Shown: positions 51,834-62,157, counted from the stretch's first letter. The stretch is DNA of 64,000 nucleotides from Saprospiraceae bacterium (GCA_028280415.1 JANQLV010000034.1:93624-157623), one strand, 5' to 3'. Translations and numbers: made by a program. Notes: generated by a model not told the origin, from the letters alone.

Positions 51834-53180
51834 TTATGACAATTTTTCAATCAGTACATCTAAATTAATTTTCTCCTGCTCGCCGGTTTCCATATTCTTT
51901 AGCGCGACTACATTTTCCTCCATTTCCTGACTGCCGACCAATGCGACAAAAGGTACACGACGACTATTCGCATATTTCATCTGCTTTTGCAATTTCACCG
52001 GTGCGGGATACAACTCAGAAGCAATACCGGCAGCTCGTACTTTGTTTAAGCAATCGAATGCATGAGCATGGGTATCTTCATCGAAAGCAATGAAAAGCAA
52101 ATCCAGAGTCTGGCTTACTTCTTTCGGGAAAACATCAAGCTCTTCCATTACGTCGTAGATACGATCTGCACCAAAGGAAACGCCAACTCCTGAAACTCCT
52201 TTCAGGCCAAAAACGCCCGTCAAATCGTCGTAACGACCACCTCCACCTATAGAACCCATCTTTACATCATTCGCCATGACCTCCATAATACAGCCGGTAT
52301 AATAATTCAGGCCCCGAGCCAGGGTAATATCGAATTCCACAGTATTGGCAGAAGCTTTTAAATCAAAATATTTGTGAAAAGTTCGCAACTCTTCAATGCC
52401 TTTCTTCCCAGTTTCACTATTTTCAAAAAACTTACTTAAGACATCCAGTGAATCTACTTGTAAAATTTCCATTACTTTATCTACTGCAGATTCTGAAATA
52501 CCCCTACTCATCATTTCCTCTTTCACCCGCTCCGCTCCGATCTTGTCCAGCTTATCAATGGTCATCGTCATGTCCATGAATTTATCTTCAATACCAGCGG
52601 CTTCGGCAATTCCAAAAAGTACTTTTCTATTATTGATCTTGATGGTTACACTAATCCCCAGATTGGCAAATACTTCATCATAAATCTGAATCAATTCCGC
52701 TTCATACATCAGCGAATCTGACCCAACTACATCTACATCGCATTGATAAAATTCCTGATACCGGCCTTTTTGCGGACGATCGGCTCTCCAAACCGGCTGA
52801 ATTTGATACCTCTTAAAAGGAAAGGTGATCTTGTGCTGGTTCATTACCACATAACGGGCAAAAGGAACCGTCAGGTCATAACGCAATCCTCTTTTGGAAA
52901 TACTGGGCAACAGTTTTCCGGCATCTCTTTGTTCCAAGGCATCCGTATTGGCTTTTGCTAAAAAATCACCATTATTCAAAACCTTGAAAAGCAATTTATC
53001 TCCTTCTTCACCGTACTTGCCGGTAAGCGTAGACAAACTTTCCATGGTCGGCGTTTCGATTGGTTGATAGCCATATTTTATAAAAACGCCACGAATAGTA
53101 TCAAAAATATAATTGCGTTTTCCGACCTGTTCGGGGCCAAAATCCCGAGTACCTTTGGGAATACTAGGTTTAGACGACAT
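51834..53180 (-). CDS. hisS: histidyl-tRNA synthetase
   Basis: This 448-residue class II synthetase has motif 1 around PIETPTMESLSTLTGKYGEE, motif 2 YQIQPVWRADRPQKGRYQEFYQ (split), the histidine A motif LARGLNYYTG and motif 3 GVGVSFGADRIYDVM. A C-terminal anticodon-binding domain follows (LLFIAFDEDTHAHAF, ELYPAPVKLQKQMKYA). It charges tRNA(His). Start lies 3 bases after the pheS stop; the following gene gatA begins 6 bases after its own stop, so the three form one operon. Confidence 0.95.
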   Translation of the reverse strand: MSSKPSIPKGTRDFGPEQVGKRNYIFDTIRGVFIKYGYQPIETPTMESLSTLTGKYGEEGDKLLFKVLNNGDFLAKANTDALEQRDAGKLLPSISKRGLRYDLTVPFARYVVMNQHKITFPFKRYQIQPVWRADRPQKGRYQEFYQCDVDVVGSDSLMYEAELIQIYDEVFANLGISVTIKINNRKVLFGIAEAAGIEDKFMDMTMTIDKLDKIGAERVKEEMMSRGISESAVDKVMEILQVDSLDVLSKFFENSETGKKGIEELRTFHKYFDLKASANTVEFDITLARGLNYYTGCIMEVMANDVKMGSIGGGGRYDDLTGVFGLKGVSGVGVSFGADRIYDVMEELDVFPKEVSQTLDLLFIAFDEDTHAHAFDCLNKVRAAGIASELYPAPVKLQKQMKYANSRRVPFVALVGSQEMEENVVALKNMETGEQEKINLDVLIEKLS

Positions 53181-53183
53181 AAT

Positions 53184-54221
53184 TTACCAGGCTGATTTAA
53201 ACTGATTGAGAAAACGAACATCGTTTTCGAATAATAATCGAATATCGTTGATTTGATAGAGCATCATAGCTTGTCTCTCAATCCCCATTCCGATAGCAAA
53301 GCCCGTGTATTTATCCGGATCGATGCCACAGTTTTTCAACACTTCCGGATCGACCATTCCACAGCCCAGGATTTCAACCCAGCCGGTATATTTGCATACA
53401 GAACAGCCTTCTGCATTGCAAATAAAACAACTCACATCCATCTCCGCACTTGGTTCGGTAAATGGGAAAAATGAAGGGCGTAGTCTAATTTTGGTTTCCG
53501 CCCCGTACATTTCCTGTGCGAAATACAAAAGTGTTTGTTTCATATCCGCGAAGGAAACATTTTCATCGACATAGAGACCTTCGACCTGATGAAACTGACA
53601 ATGTGAACGGGCAGAGATCGTTTCATTACGATAGACCCGTCCCGGTGCAATAATCCGAATAGGAGGTTTATGCTTTGTCATCCATCGTGCCTGTACCGAA
53701 GAAGTATGCGTCCGCAGAAGCATTTGGGTACTATCTTTCAAATAAAAAGTATCCTGCATATCTCTGGCGGGGTGATCCTCCGGCGTATTCATTGCTGTAA
53801 AGTTGTGCCAATCATCTTCGATTTCACGATCCTCGGCAATATTAAATCCGATTTTAGTAAAAATATCAATAATCCGATTGAGTGTAATCGAGACCGGATG
53901 CCTGGCTCCTAAAGCAATGGGTTCTGCAGGAGCCGTTAAGTCAATTAATGTCCCCTCAACTTGATCAGCGGCTGATTCGGCAGCCGATTTTAATTCCTGA
54001 AATTTGAGCTCTGCAGCTTGTTTAAGGCTATTCACTAATTGGCCGAATTCTTTCTTTTGCTCATTGGGAATATGACGAATTTCCCCGAACAGGGGCTTAA
54101 TCATATTCTTTGATCCGAGATAACGAATTCTGAATTGTTCCACCTCTTCGGCAGTCTGAGGTTGAGCTGCTTCGATTTCCGTAAGAACGGATTTTACTTT
54201 ATCAAAAATTTCAACTGACAT
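53184..54221 (-). CDS. pheS: phenylalanyl-tRNA synthetase alpha subunit
   Basis: A 345-residue class II synthetase subunit from the ATG at 54221 (MSVEIFDKVKSVLTEIE); a GTG at 54248 is less likely. It has the N-terminal coiled coil, motif 2 HCQFHQVEGLYVDE preceded by LLRTHTSSVQARWM, and motif 3 FAIGMGIERQAMMLY. The segment CNAEGCSVCKYTGW, with CxxxxCxxC spacing, is common in this subunit. PheS works with PheT, which is not in this window. First gene of the pheS-hisS-gatA run. Confidence 0.95.
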   Translation of the reverse strand: MSVEIFDKVKSVLTEIEAAQPQTAEEVEQFRIRYLGSKNMIKPLFGEIRHIPNEQKKEFGQLVNSLKQAAELKFQELKSAAESAADQVEGTLIDLTAPAEPIALGARHPVSITLNRIIDIFTKIGFNIAEDREIEDDWHNFTAMNTPEDHPARDMQDTFYLKDSTQMLLRTHTSSVQARWMTKHKPPIRIIAPGRVYRNETISARSHCQFHQVEGLYVDENVSFADMKQTLLYFAQEMYGAETKIRLRPSFFPFTEPSAEMDVSCFICNAEGCSVCKYTGWVEILGCGMVDPEVLKNCGIDPDKYTGFAIGMGIERQAMMLYQINDIRLLFENDVRFLNQFKSAW

Positions 54222-54360
54222 TTTGTAAAGGTTTGAGTATTGAGGCACAAAGGTAATATTTTACGATGATTTATGCTATACTACGCAGAAGCGTAGATAA
54301 ACTGTATCTTTACTCTTCGAGGATCGATATTCGAATTTAAAAAAACGAAAAAAAGACCCG

Positions 54361-54666
54361 ATGATATTATACAATGTAACCGTAAAAATACTGAAATCGT
54401 TCGAAGAAGAATGGTTAAACTGGATGCGGGAAGTACACATTCCGGAAGTGATGGATACCGGGATGTTTTTGGAAAACAAAATTTGCAAAATTCTGCACGA
54501 GGAGGAAGATGGTGGTGTAACTTATGCTTTTCAATATTATTGTAAAGACATGGATGCCTTCCAGGAATATCAATCGAAGTATGCCAAAGCATTACAAGAA
54601 GATCACGCTAAAAGATACAAAGATCAATATGTGGCTTTTCGTACATTGATGGAGGTCATCCAGTAA
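54361..54666 (+). CDS. DUF4286 family protein
   Basis: This 101-residue protein starts MILYNVTVKILKSFEEEWLNWM and has FAFQYYCKDMDAFQEYQ-type alternation (here TYAFQYYCKDMDAFQEYQ), matching DUF4286, a small family of ferredoxin-like-fold proteins in Bacteroidota. The function is unknown. It is divergent from pheS and lies 30 bases before the MFS transporter gene, with which it may be co-transcribed. Confidence 0.85.
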   Translation: MILYNVTVKILKSFEEEWLNWMREVHIPEVMDTGMFLENKICKILHEEEDGGVTYAFQYYCKDMDAFQEYQSKYAKALQEDHAKRYKDQYVAFRTLMEVIQ

Positions 54667-54696
54667 ACCCCATAATATTCTAAAGCCCCATATTTT

Positions 54697-55962
54697 TTGA
54701 AGAACCTATCCGCTATCATTTTTCTGTTCATCGCTAATTCTATTTCCGGCATATCGCAAGGAATTAGTATGATCGCTATTCCCTGGTATTTCGCCCGACA
54801 GGATGCGATGAGTACCTTTGGCTTAATCTATATCCTTACCAATCTGATTTCCTTGCTTTGGGTGCCTTATAGTGGCACTTTTGTAGATAAATACAATAGA
54901 AGGAATATTTTCCTGTTTGTTACTTTGATTTCCGGTGTATTATTATCCTGGATTGCTTATTACGGCTTTCAGCATGAAGGCCTTTCTGTCTGGCTGGTTG
55001 GCTTTGTATTTTTGTTTACTTTTTTAAATTATAATATTCATTATCCCAATCTCTACGCTTTTGTACAGGAAATAACAGAGGTGGAACGTTATGGAAGTAT
55101 TTCCTCCTATATCGAAATACAGGGGCAGACCACGAATATGCTTGCCGGAGCAACAGCAGCAATGCTTTTAGAAGGTTCTCAGGATGGTCAATTAAATCTT
55201 TTGGGGGTTAATATCAATACCGGCTGGACTTTTCAAGCCTGGGAAATACATGAAATTTTTGCATTGGATGCCGGAACCTATTTCCTGGGTTTCATATTTA
55301 TCTGTCTAATCCGTTATACGCCTCTGGCCAAGCGAAAAATTGAAACCGGGCCAATTATCGAGCGATTAAAAGTTGGAATTAATTATTTAAGAAAGCATCT
55401 TAAAATACTTGTTTTCGGTGTCGGCTCCCATGCGGTCTTTGCGATGGCGATTGTGACTACTATGTTTATCGCTCCGATATATGTAAAAAATCACCTGTTG
55501 GAAGGTGGAGATGTATTCGCTACGGGCAAGATGTATTTTGCAATTGGTTCCGTTATTTCGGGTATGGCTATCCGTTACATTTTTAGAAATATCAATATCC
55601 CGCTCTCCATCATTATTCTGACAGGAACGGCAACTTTTGCATGTGCAATGCTCAGTCTTAATACTATGGATATGATTTTTTACCTGATGTCTTTTATTAT
55701 GGGGATGTCAAATGCAGGAATCCGTGTACAAAGAGTTACCTACCTGTTTCAGCATGTTCCCAATCAGGTTTATGGCAGAGCAATGAGCATTTTTACACAA
55801 ATCAATACTTTGTTTAGAATTCTCTTCCTCTCTTTATTTTCTTTGGCTTTTTTCCAAAAAGGGCATGACATTATTTATGCTTTCGCTATTTTTACGGGAT
55901 TTCTTTTACTGGCCATTTTTGTTTTAATCAAAATTTATCCCCGTCTCGAAAAATCAAAATAA
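54697..55962 (+). CDS. major facilitator superfamily transporter
   Basis: A 421-residue protein with twelve predicted membrane segments. The loop between helices 2 and 3 has SGTFVDKYNRRNIFL (a D-x-x-x-R-R variant of the MFS motif A). The start codon is TTG: MKNLSAIIFLFIANSISG would fill the first helix, and the next ATG would cut it. The central loop carries TPLAKRKIETGPIIERLKVG. It resembles MFS_3-type multidrug or siderophore exporters; the substrate is unknown. Confidence 0.82.
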   Translation: MKNLSAIIFLFIANSISGISQGISMIAIPWYFARQDAMSTFGLIYILTNLISLLWVPYSGTFVDKYNRRNIFLFVTLISGVLLSWIAYYGFQHEGLSVWLVGFVFLFTFLNYNIHYPNLYAFVQEITEVERYGSISSYIEIQGQTTNMLAGATAAMLLEGSQDGQLNLLGVNINTGWTFQAWEIHEIFALDAGTYFLGFIFICLIRYTPLAKRKIETGPIIERLKVGINYLRKHLKILVFGVGSHAVFAMAIVTTMFIAPIYVKNHLLEGGDVFATGKMYFAIGSVISGMAIRYIFRNINIPLSIIILTGTATFACAMLSLNTMDMIFYLMSFIMGMSNAGIRVQRVTYLFQHVPNQVYGRAMSIFTQINTLFRILFLSLFSLAFFQKGHDIIYAFAIFTGFLLLAIFVLIKIYPRLEKSK

Positions 55963-56312
55963 TTTTACAAAAACCTGGCAAAATAGGTCCCTATTATTTT
56001 CATTCAGACAATCCGTTCTTATTTATGGTTAAAAAACAAGGAAGTGCAGGCTAAAAGCGGTCATCATAAAATATATTAGATACCTTTGTACAAATATTTG
56101 TATTTAGAGAAATTTAGAGGTGTTGGTGACTAGATTTTTGATCTTTCTTTGCTTAGGGCCTTACATCAGGCTATATCATACCCCCAAAGCGGACATCATT
56201 TATTGTTTAACCCCATTTTGACGAATACTTTAAAACCTATCTCTATTATTTCCGCTGAAATTAGCGTAATTTCGCTGAAAATTTTCTTGCTCTAAAATAA
56301 AACTTAGATATA
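55963..56312. other. 350-base non-coding gap
   Basis: No gene recognised. TACCTTTG at 56081-56088 matches the -7 consensus but is 224 bases before the acyl-CoA dehydrogenase start and has no clear -33 box. If used, it would give a long 5' leader. Confidence 0.4.
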
Positions 56313-57500
56313 ATGGATTTTAAACTCACCGAAGAACAATTAGCCGTAAAAGAAGCCGCCAGAGATTTTGCTCAAAATATACTCAAGCCTGGAGTCATTG
56401 AAAGAGATTCGAAAATGATCTATCCAACTGAACAGGTCAAGATGATGGGTGAATTGGGTTTCCTCGGTATGATGGTTTCTCCTCAATATGGAGGTGGAGG
56501 AATGGATACGATTTCTTATGTTTTAGCAATGGAAGAAATCTCAAAGGTAGATAATTCATGCTCGGTAATTATGTCCGTTAATAACTCTCTTGTTGCCTGG
56601 GGAATTGAAACCTTTGGTACAGAAGAACAAAAAGCCAAATATCTGCCGCTTATTGCCAGTGGTGAAACTATTGGTTCTTTCTGCCTTTCCGAACCCGAAG
56701 CGGGCAGTGATGCCACCAGTCAGCGTACTACCGCAATCGATAAAGGAGATTATTACTTGCTAAATGGAACAAAAAACTGGATAACGAACGGGGGATCTTC
56801 GAAGATTCATTTAGTTATTGCTCAGACAAATGTGGAACTGGGACATCGCGGCATTAATGCATTGATCGTGGAATCTGACTGGGAAGGTGTAGCAATAGGT
56901 GCAAAAGAAGACAAGCTGGGTATTCGATCCTCGGATACTCATACTATTTTATATAATGATGTGAAAGTCCCGAAAGAAAACAGAATTGGAGAAGAGGGCT
57001 TTGGGTTTAAGTTTGCCATGAAAGTGTTAAATGGCGGGCGAATTGGTATCGCTTCGCAGGCTTTGGGGATTGCTTCGGGAGCCTATGAATTATCGGTAGC
57101 TTATGCAAATGAACGAAAAGCTTTTGGAAAGCCTATTAGTCAGCACCAGGCCATTGCTTTTAAAATAGCTCAAATGGCAACGGAGATTGAAGCAGCGAGA
57201 ATGATGGTTTACCGAGCAGCCTGGTTAAAAGATCAGCACATGGATTATGGTACAGCCGCCGCTATGTGCAAGTATTATGCATCTGAAGTAGCGATGAAGC
57301 ATACTGTGGAAGCCGTGCAAATTCACGGAGGCTATGGTTTTGTAAAAGAGTATCACGTAGAACGCCTGATGCGCGATGCCAAAATTACGCAAATTTATGA
57401 GGGCACCTCGGAAATACAACAATTAGTAATATCCAGAGATATTCTCAAAAATGGAAATCTATACGTTCCAGTCATGAGCAATGATATGGAAAACGTTTAG
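56313..57500 (+). CDS. acyl-CoA dehydrogenase
   Basis: This 395-residue FAD enzyme starts the beta-oxidation cycle by making trans-2-enoyl-CoA. Signatures are FCLSEPEAGSDATSQ, NWITNGGSSKIHLVI and the C-terminal YEGTSEIQQLVISRDI with the catalytic base Glu363. IHGGYGFVKEYHVERLMRDAKI completes the family pattern when read in parts. The length and sequence are close to short/medium-chain members. It stands alone with a strong terminator downstream and may feed the FadJ/thiolase pair at 9.9-13.2 kb. Confidence 0.93.
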   Translation: MDFKLTEEQLAVKEAARDFAQNILKPGVIERDSKMIYPTEQVKMMGELGFLGMMVSPQYGGGGMDTISYVLAMEEISKVDNSCSVIMSVNNSLVAWGIETFGTEEQKAKYLPLIASGETIGSFCLSEPEAGSDATSQRTTAIDKGDYYLLNGTKNWITNGGSSKIHLVIAQTNVELGHRGINALIVESDWEGVAIGAKEDKLGIRSSDTHTILYNDVKVPKENRIGEEGFGFKFAMKVLNGGRIGIASQALGIASGAYELSVAYANERKAFGKPISQHQAIAFKIAQMATEIEAARMMVYRAAWLKDQHMDYGTAAAMCKYYASEVAMKHTVEAVQIHGGYGFVKEYHVERLMRDAKITQIYEGTSEIQQLVISRDILKNGNLYVPVMSNDMENV

Positions 57501-57543
57501 TACAGGTCAAAATTCGTTTTTGAACGCAATAACTGTATTACGA

Positions 57544-57612
57544 GCTGACAGCCAGTGAATTATTATAACACATTGAATCATAAATTTCACTGGCGGTCAG
57601 CCTTTATTTTAT
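57544..57612 (+). terminator. strong terminator after the acyl-CoA dehydrogenase gene
   Basis: GCTGACAGCCAGTGAA pairs with TTCACTGGCGGTCAGC: 16 bases with one A-G mismatch around a roughly 26-base loop, followed by CTTTATTTTATC. The long stem makes it prominent. Confidence 0.75.
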
Positions 57613-57704
57613 CTCCTTAGTCTTTCTTCCCTATTTAAACAACCTCACCCCCACTTTTACCGTTGTAATGAAGTAGATTTACAGATACATTTTACAAAGA
57701 GCAG

Positions 57705-58820
57705 ATGAAAGGATCTATAAAAATTGCACAGATGTTTGGCATACCGGTAAAGCTTCACTGGAGCTTTAGTCTGTTGATCGTCTATGTCATATACGCCGGA
57801 TACAGCAATGGATTTGAGTGGGGAGGCATTGCAGGGATGAGTTTGTTTGTATTGGGATTATTCTTTTGTGTAGTATTGCATGAATTTGGGCATGCCTTAA
57901 CCGCCAGAAAATACGGTGTCGAAACCAGAGATATTATTCTTTCTCCGATTGGTGGTATTGCACGTCTGGAAAAATTGCCTGAAAAACCCATTCAGGAATT
58001 TTATGTGGCCATTGCCGGTCCTTTGGTCAATTTGGCAATTGTTATCATTATCATACCGGTCTTGCTATTAATTTTTGGTAATGATATCGAATGGGGTAAG
58101 GGTTTCATATCCAGTATTCTCAATCTTATTGACTTCAATAATCCGATCAATATACTACCCTTTCTACTCCTTGGAAACATTATGCTTGCCGGCTTTAACT
58201 TGCTTCCGGCCTTTCCTATGGATGGCGGCCGGATTTTTCGTTCTTTACTTTCTATCAGGATGGGACGACTACGTGCTACCCGCATAGCTTCCTATTTTGG
58301 TAATTTTTTTGGAATATTAATGATTGTTTATGGTTTCTATGAATACCACATTATCACCTCATTAATCGGGGTTTTCATATTTCTTCTGGCCACGCACGAA
58401 TATCGAATGGTAAAATTGGAAACCCTTCTTAAAAATAATTTTGTCAGAGATATTTTTAGAGAACAATTCACTCCGCTATATCTGGATTCCCGAATGGGAG
58501 AAGCCGAGGATTTACTCCGAAGGGATTATGAACAGAACTTCCTGGTTTTTGACAGGGATCAACAGTTAAAGGGAGTATTACATGAGATGTTCATTATTGA
58601 AGCTGTACGTAAAAATGATTTGGATGGACCTGTGGCCGAATATTTGAGCAGCCGATATGAACCTATCCGCAAAGAGGATACACTGGATAAGATTGTCAAA
58701 AAAATGCAGCAATTTGGCTACAGCATACTTCCCGTCTACGAAGAAGAACAATTAATCGGAGTAGTAGATATTTCTATGGTAAATAGCTTTTTGAGACACC
58801 AGAAAAAAGTAAAGGGATAA
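57705..58820 (+). CDS. site-2 protease (M50) with CBS domains
   Basis: This 371-residue membrane metalloprotease has zinc motif HEFGH (59-63) in a helix, the third ligand in NLLPAFPMDGGR (about 166-177), and about six membrane segments. Residues 240-371 contain a CBS pair (FTPLYLDSRMGEAEDLL, then YEPIRKEDTLDKIVKKMQQF and LIGVVDISMVNSFL) that may bind adenine nucleotides. Members cut membrane-spanning substrates. No anti-sigma factor gene is close by. The layout matches the SpoIVFB-like/CBS subgroup. Confidence 0.9.
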   Translation: MKGSIKIAQMFGIPVKLHWSFSLLIVYVIYAGYSNGFEWGGIAGMSLFVLGLFFCVVLHEFGHALTARKYGVETRDIILSPIGGIARLEKLPEKPIQEFYVAIAGPLVNLAIVIIIIPVLLLIFGNDIEWGKGFISSILNLIDFNNPINILPFLLLGNIMLAGFNLLPAFPMDGGRIFRSLLSIRMGRLRATRIASYFGNFFGILMIVYGFYEYHIITSLIGVFIFLLATHEYRMVKLETLLKNNFVRDIFREQFTPLYLDSRMGEAEDLLRRDYEQNFLVFDRDQQLKGVLHEMFIIEAVRKNDLDGPVAEYLSSRYEPIRKEDTLDKIVKKMQQFGYSILPVYEEEQLIGVVDISMVNSFLRHQKKVKG

Positions 58821-59187
58821 TTTTCCGCCTATTTTCCCAACCCCTAGTGTTTTCCAGAAAAATGAAGAAAAATCGTAATAGATTTTAAACTAAACCTTTC
58901 TTAACTTTAGTTATTTGTATCTAGCCAAATCATTGCATTAGTCTGTTCCCGACTTTCAGCTTTCCTGCCTCCTGCAAATAATGTAACGTTCGATTTTCAA
59001 TTCCTGAAATACTTCCTATCGAATATTCTATTTTTTTACAACCAGTCCATTTCAAGCAGTAATCTTTATTTCTCTTCAAAGAAACCTTAAAAAAAAATGT
59101 AATGGATTAAAACCCTGGTACAGGATATCTTGGATGGAGTTATGAATCCGGAATCTTAACGTTTTTCTAAAATCTAATACCCTTATC
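58821..59187. other. 367-base non-coding gap
   Basis: No gene recognised between the site-2 protease and the large metallopeptidase gene. AT-rich with a run of nine A about 90 bases before the ATG. No exact TAnnTTTG box or terminator was seen. Confidence 0.4.
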
Positions 59188-62073
59188 ATGAAAAACAAAA
59201 TTCTGTTTCTGTTTTTTCTTCTGCCGCTATCTATACTAGCTCAGAATAATAAAAACCACCCCATTGCCGATCAATTATTTGCCAAAAAACTATCGACAAA
59301 TGAAATCCTCAAAGCAAACATATTTATGGACGATGTAATGCCTGTAAAGGGTTTCGAAGCCATTAATGCTACCGTAAAAAAAGGATTGTTGGTAGAAACC
59401 GATCAATTAATCATTGATCAACTACTTGAACGACCTGCTTCTTTTATCCAATTGAGTATTCCAACTAGTTCAGGAGTCTCTATAGAGCTGGAGCTTTTCG
59501 AGGCCGATCTGTTTTCGGAAGGCTTTGTAATTAAAACTTCCGGCGATCCTAATAGTGCTTTCCCTTATAAACCCGGTAAGCATTATCGAGGAATCGTCAA
59601 AGGTGAGCCTGGTTCACTGGCCGCTATTAGTATATTTGATAATGAATTAATGGGTTTAATCTCAACGGATAAAGGCAATCTAGTAATTGGTAAAATGAAT
59701 GATGGTTCCAACCGGCATATTATCTATTACGACAGGGATATTATTGATCCCGTTTTGCCAGAATGCCATACAGAAGATGATGGGCATGCTTATCACCCTA
59801 GCCAATTGGCGGATTCGGGAAATCGCGCCTTACATGATTGTGTAGGTATTTATGTCGAAGTAGATAAGGACATTTATGATGACAAAGGTGGCACCACCGG
59901 AGCCGCCAATTATGTCACTGGTCTTTTCAATCAATCTTTTACGCTTTACCTCAATGAAAGCATAACCATGACCATTTCCGAAATGTTTATCTGGAATACC
60001 AGCAGTCCTTATTCCGGATCGACAACTTCTATGTTAAATACTTTTAAAGCACAGCATGGCACTTTCAACGGGGATCTTGCTCACCTTGTAACTTACAAAG
60101 GTGGTGGCGGACTAGCCGCCGGTTTTAACGGTATTTGTAATGCCAACCCGGATGAGAGTATGTGTGTTAGCGGTGTCAATTCCAGCTATAGTACCGTACC
60201 GACTTACTCCTGGTCGGTTTATGTGGTCACCCATGAAATGGGTCATTTACTAGGTTCACGTCATACGCATGCCTGTGTATGGAACGGAAACAGTACAGCC
60301 ATTGACGGCTGTTCGGGTTTTACAGAAGGTAGTTGTTCCGTTCCGGGTATTCCATCTGCCGGTGGAACGATCATGAGTTATTGTCATTGGCAAAGCGTCG
60401 GGATTAATTTTAATCTTGGCTTTGGTAGCCAGCCCGGAAATGTTATCCGCAGCACGATAAGCAATGCAAATTGTTTGAGTTCTTTCGATCTGTGGATATC
60501 CGATCTCCACGGAGATGTAGGAAACGAGCCTAATAATGAATCGACTACCATCTGGGCAGGAGACATCTGGAACTGCCAAAATAATCCCAATTGTATGAGC
60601 AATGAAAATCCGGAATACAAAACGTTCGGATATAATTATATGCGGGTACGGGTACAAAATAGAGGCTGTGCTACTTCTCCGGAAGCAGACCTGCTCATGT
60701 ACTGGACCTTTGGTAAGACTGGGGAGACCTGGGATCACGATTGGCTGGACCCGGTCCATAAACCTACCAATGTAATAAATGGTTGTCCCGGAGGAGGGGA
60801 AGTTACGGTATTATCCGGTGCCGGTGCCATTTCCAATCCGATTACCATACCTTCATTAGCTCCGGGAGCAAGTGTGGTATTGACTAAATCCTGGCGACCA
60901 CCAAACCCCGACGTTTGCTTTTCACCCGGAGCACAGCCTATGCTTTGTTACCTGGGACGCGTTGAATTAGCTGGAGATCCAATGTTCAATGAGCAGCTAC
61001 CCGGACCGATTGCCCCTAATGTAAGAAACAATAATAATGTCGCTACACGCAACAGTTATCTTACGAACATCAATCCTAATAATGTTATCGGTCAGGGAGG
61101 ACATATTTTGATCGAGCTAACCGATTTGGAATACGTTCCACTTTCCATACGTTTCGATAGACTAAATATTGGAGAGCCCATACCTTACTCTGAATTCGGA
61201 TATATTCGTCTTCGCCTGAATCACGATCTTTTAAATGCCTGGATCGATGGTGGCATGCAGGGAGAAGGAGTAGAGTTGATTGGAGATGATGTTTTACAAG
61301 TGGCTAATGGTGAATCTGCAGTATTGCATAATGTTGTGTATGATCCAAATAGGCAATATATCATTGAACCAGAGTTTCATGTACATGATGGATATGTTTT
61401 TGAAGAAGAAAGAGAGTTCTTCTTTCAAATCAACCATACCAGTGACGAAGAACCAGAAGGGAATAGTGCCGGATTATATGAGGTCAGAATAAGTCCGGTT
61501 TGTGAAGTCGATATCCAAAACGAGTATGTAATACAAGAACCGGGTAATTGTGTGACTATTGGTCAGCAGTTCAATTGCAGTAGCTGTACTTATTCCTGGA
61601 CACCACAGCAAGGTTTATCAGATCCTTATGCTGCTCAGCCCCTAGCTTGTCCGGGTGAAACGACTACCTATGAACTTACGATCCATAATACAGAATATGG
61701 CTGTGAATATACCGACATCGTAACAGTATATGTCGGAGATGAGCCTGTTTTCTTCAATGATAATACAAATGCTGAACCCGACAGGAATATTTCTTTAAAC
61801 AGTATAGAATCTGTAAGTTCAAAAGTACAAATCAGGCCGAACCCGTTAAACAATTTTGCCTTGATCAGTCTTGAACTGGAGCAATCAGCTACTGTAGATA
61901 TTAAAATTTACGATATAAATGGAAACCTGATTAGCGCAGCAATTAACAGTGAATTACGAGATGTTGGCAAACATATAGTACGCTTCGATGGCAGTAATCT
62001 ACCAAAGGGAGTATATCTGTGTAAAGTGATGATAGATGAGGAGGTACAAACTTTAAGGATGATTATCCAGTAA
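59188..62073 (+). CDS. secreted M12-type metallopeptidase with T9SS sorting tail
   Basis: A 961-residue protein. It has a signal peptide (ILFLFFLLPLSILAQ), a reprolysin-type prodomain (YRGIVKGEPGSLAAISIFD) and a metzincin catalytic domain with HEMGHLLGSRH (from about 349) and the Met-turn GGTIMSYCH (about 392). A beta-rich middle follows (LWISDLHGDVGNEPNN, with CQNNPNC), then a PKD/Ig-like module with YSWTPQQGLSDPY (about 775-850) and a type A T9SS tail (VQIRPNPLNN, ending LRMIIQ). It is exported and probably surface-anchored or released to degrade extracellular protein. A bidirectional hairpin follows. Confidence 0.9.
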   Translation: MKNKILFLFFLLPLSILAQNNKNHPIADQLFAKKLSTNEILKANIFMDDVMPVKGFEAINATVKKGLLVETDQLIIDQLLERPASFIQLSIPTSSGVSIELELFEADLFSEGFVIKTSGDPNSAFPYKPGKHYRGIVKGEPGSLAAISIFDNELMGLISTDKGNLVIGKMNDGSNRHIIYYDRDIIDPVLPECHTEDDGHAYHPSQLADSGNRALHDCVGIYVEVDKDIYDDKGGTTGAANYVTGLFNQSFTLYLNESITMTISEMFIWNTSSPYSGSTTSMLNTFKAQHGTFNGDLAHLVTYKGGGGLAAGFNGICNANPDESMCVSGVNSSYSTVPTYSWSVYVVTHEMGHLLGSRHTHACVWNGNSTAIDGCSGFTEGSCSVPGIPSAGGTIMSYCHWQSVGINFNLGFGSQPGNVIRSTISNANCLSSFDLWISDLHGDVGNEPNNESTTIWAGDIWNCQNNPNCMSNENPEYKTFGYNYMRVRVQNRGCATSPEADLLMYWTFGKTGETWDHDWLDPVHKPTNVINGCPGGGEVTVLSGAGAISNPITIPSLAPGASVVLTKSWRPPNPDVCFSPGAQPMLCYLGRVELAGDPMFNEQLPGPIAPNVRNNNNVATRNSYLTNINPNNVIGQGGHILIELTDLEYVPLSIRFDRLNIGEPIPYSEFGYIRLRLNHDLLNAWIDGGMQGEGVELIGDDVLQVANGESAVLHNVVYDPNRQYIIEPEFHVHDGYVFEEEREFFFQINHTSDEEPEGNSAGLYEVRISPVCEVDIQNEYVIQEPGNCVTIGQQFNCSSCTYSWTPQQGLSDPYAAQPLACPGETTTYELTIHNTEYGCEYTDIVTVYVGDEPVFFNDNTNAEPDRNISLNSIESVSSKVQIRPNPLNNFALISLELEQSATVDIKIYDINGNLISAAINSELRDVGKHIVRFDGSNLPKGVYLCKVMIDEEVQTLRMIIQ

Positions 62074-62092
62074 GCCCGGCCTATGTCTATAT

Positions 62093-62140
62093 AAACTCAT
62101 CCCGAATCTTGATAATACAAAATCCGGGATGAGTTTTTTT
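62093..62140. terminator. terminator hairpin between convergent genes, sharing the repeat-end sequence
   Basis: AAACTCATCCCG and CGGGATGAGTTT form a 12-bp stem with further imperfect pairing inside, followed by TTTT on the plus strand. It serves the metallopeptidase gene and, on the other strand, the OmpH gene. Its AATCCGGGATGA arm is the same as the end of the dispersed repeats. Confidence 0.8.
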
Positions 62141-62157
62141 ATTTATACTGCTCTTTC

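Noticed and set aside
54276..54592. Minus-strand open frames of 70-103 codons around the DUF4286 gene.
   Set aside because: They are antisense to the DUF4286 gene, which has clear family features.
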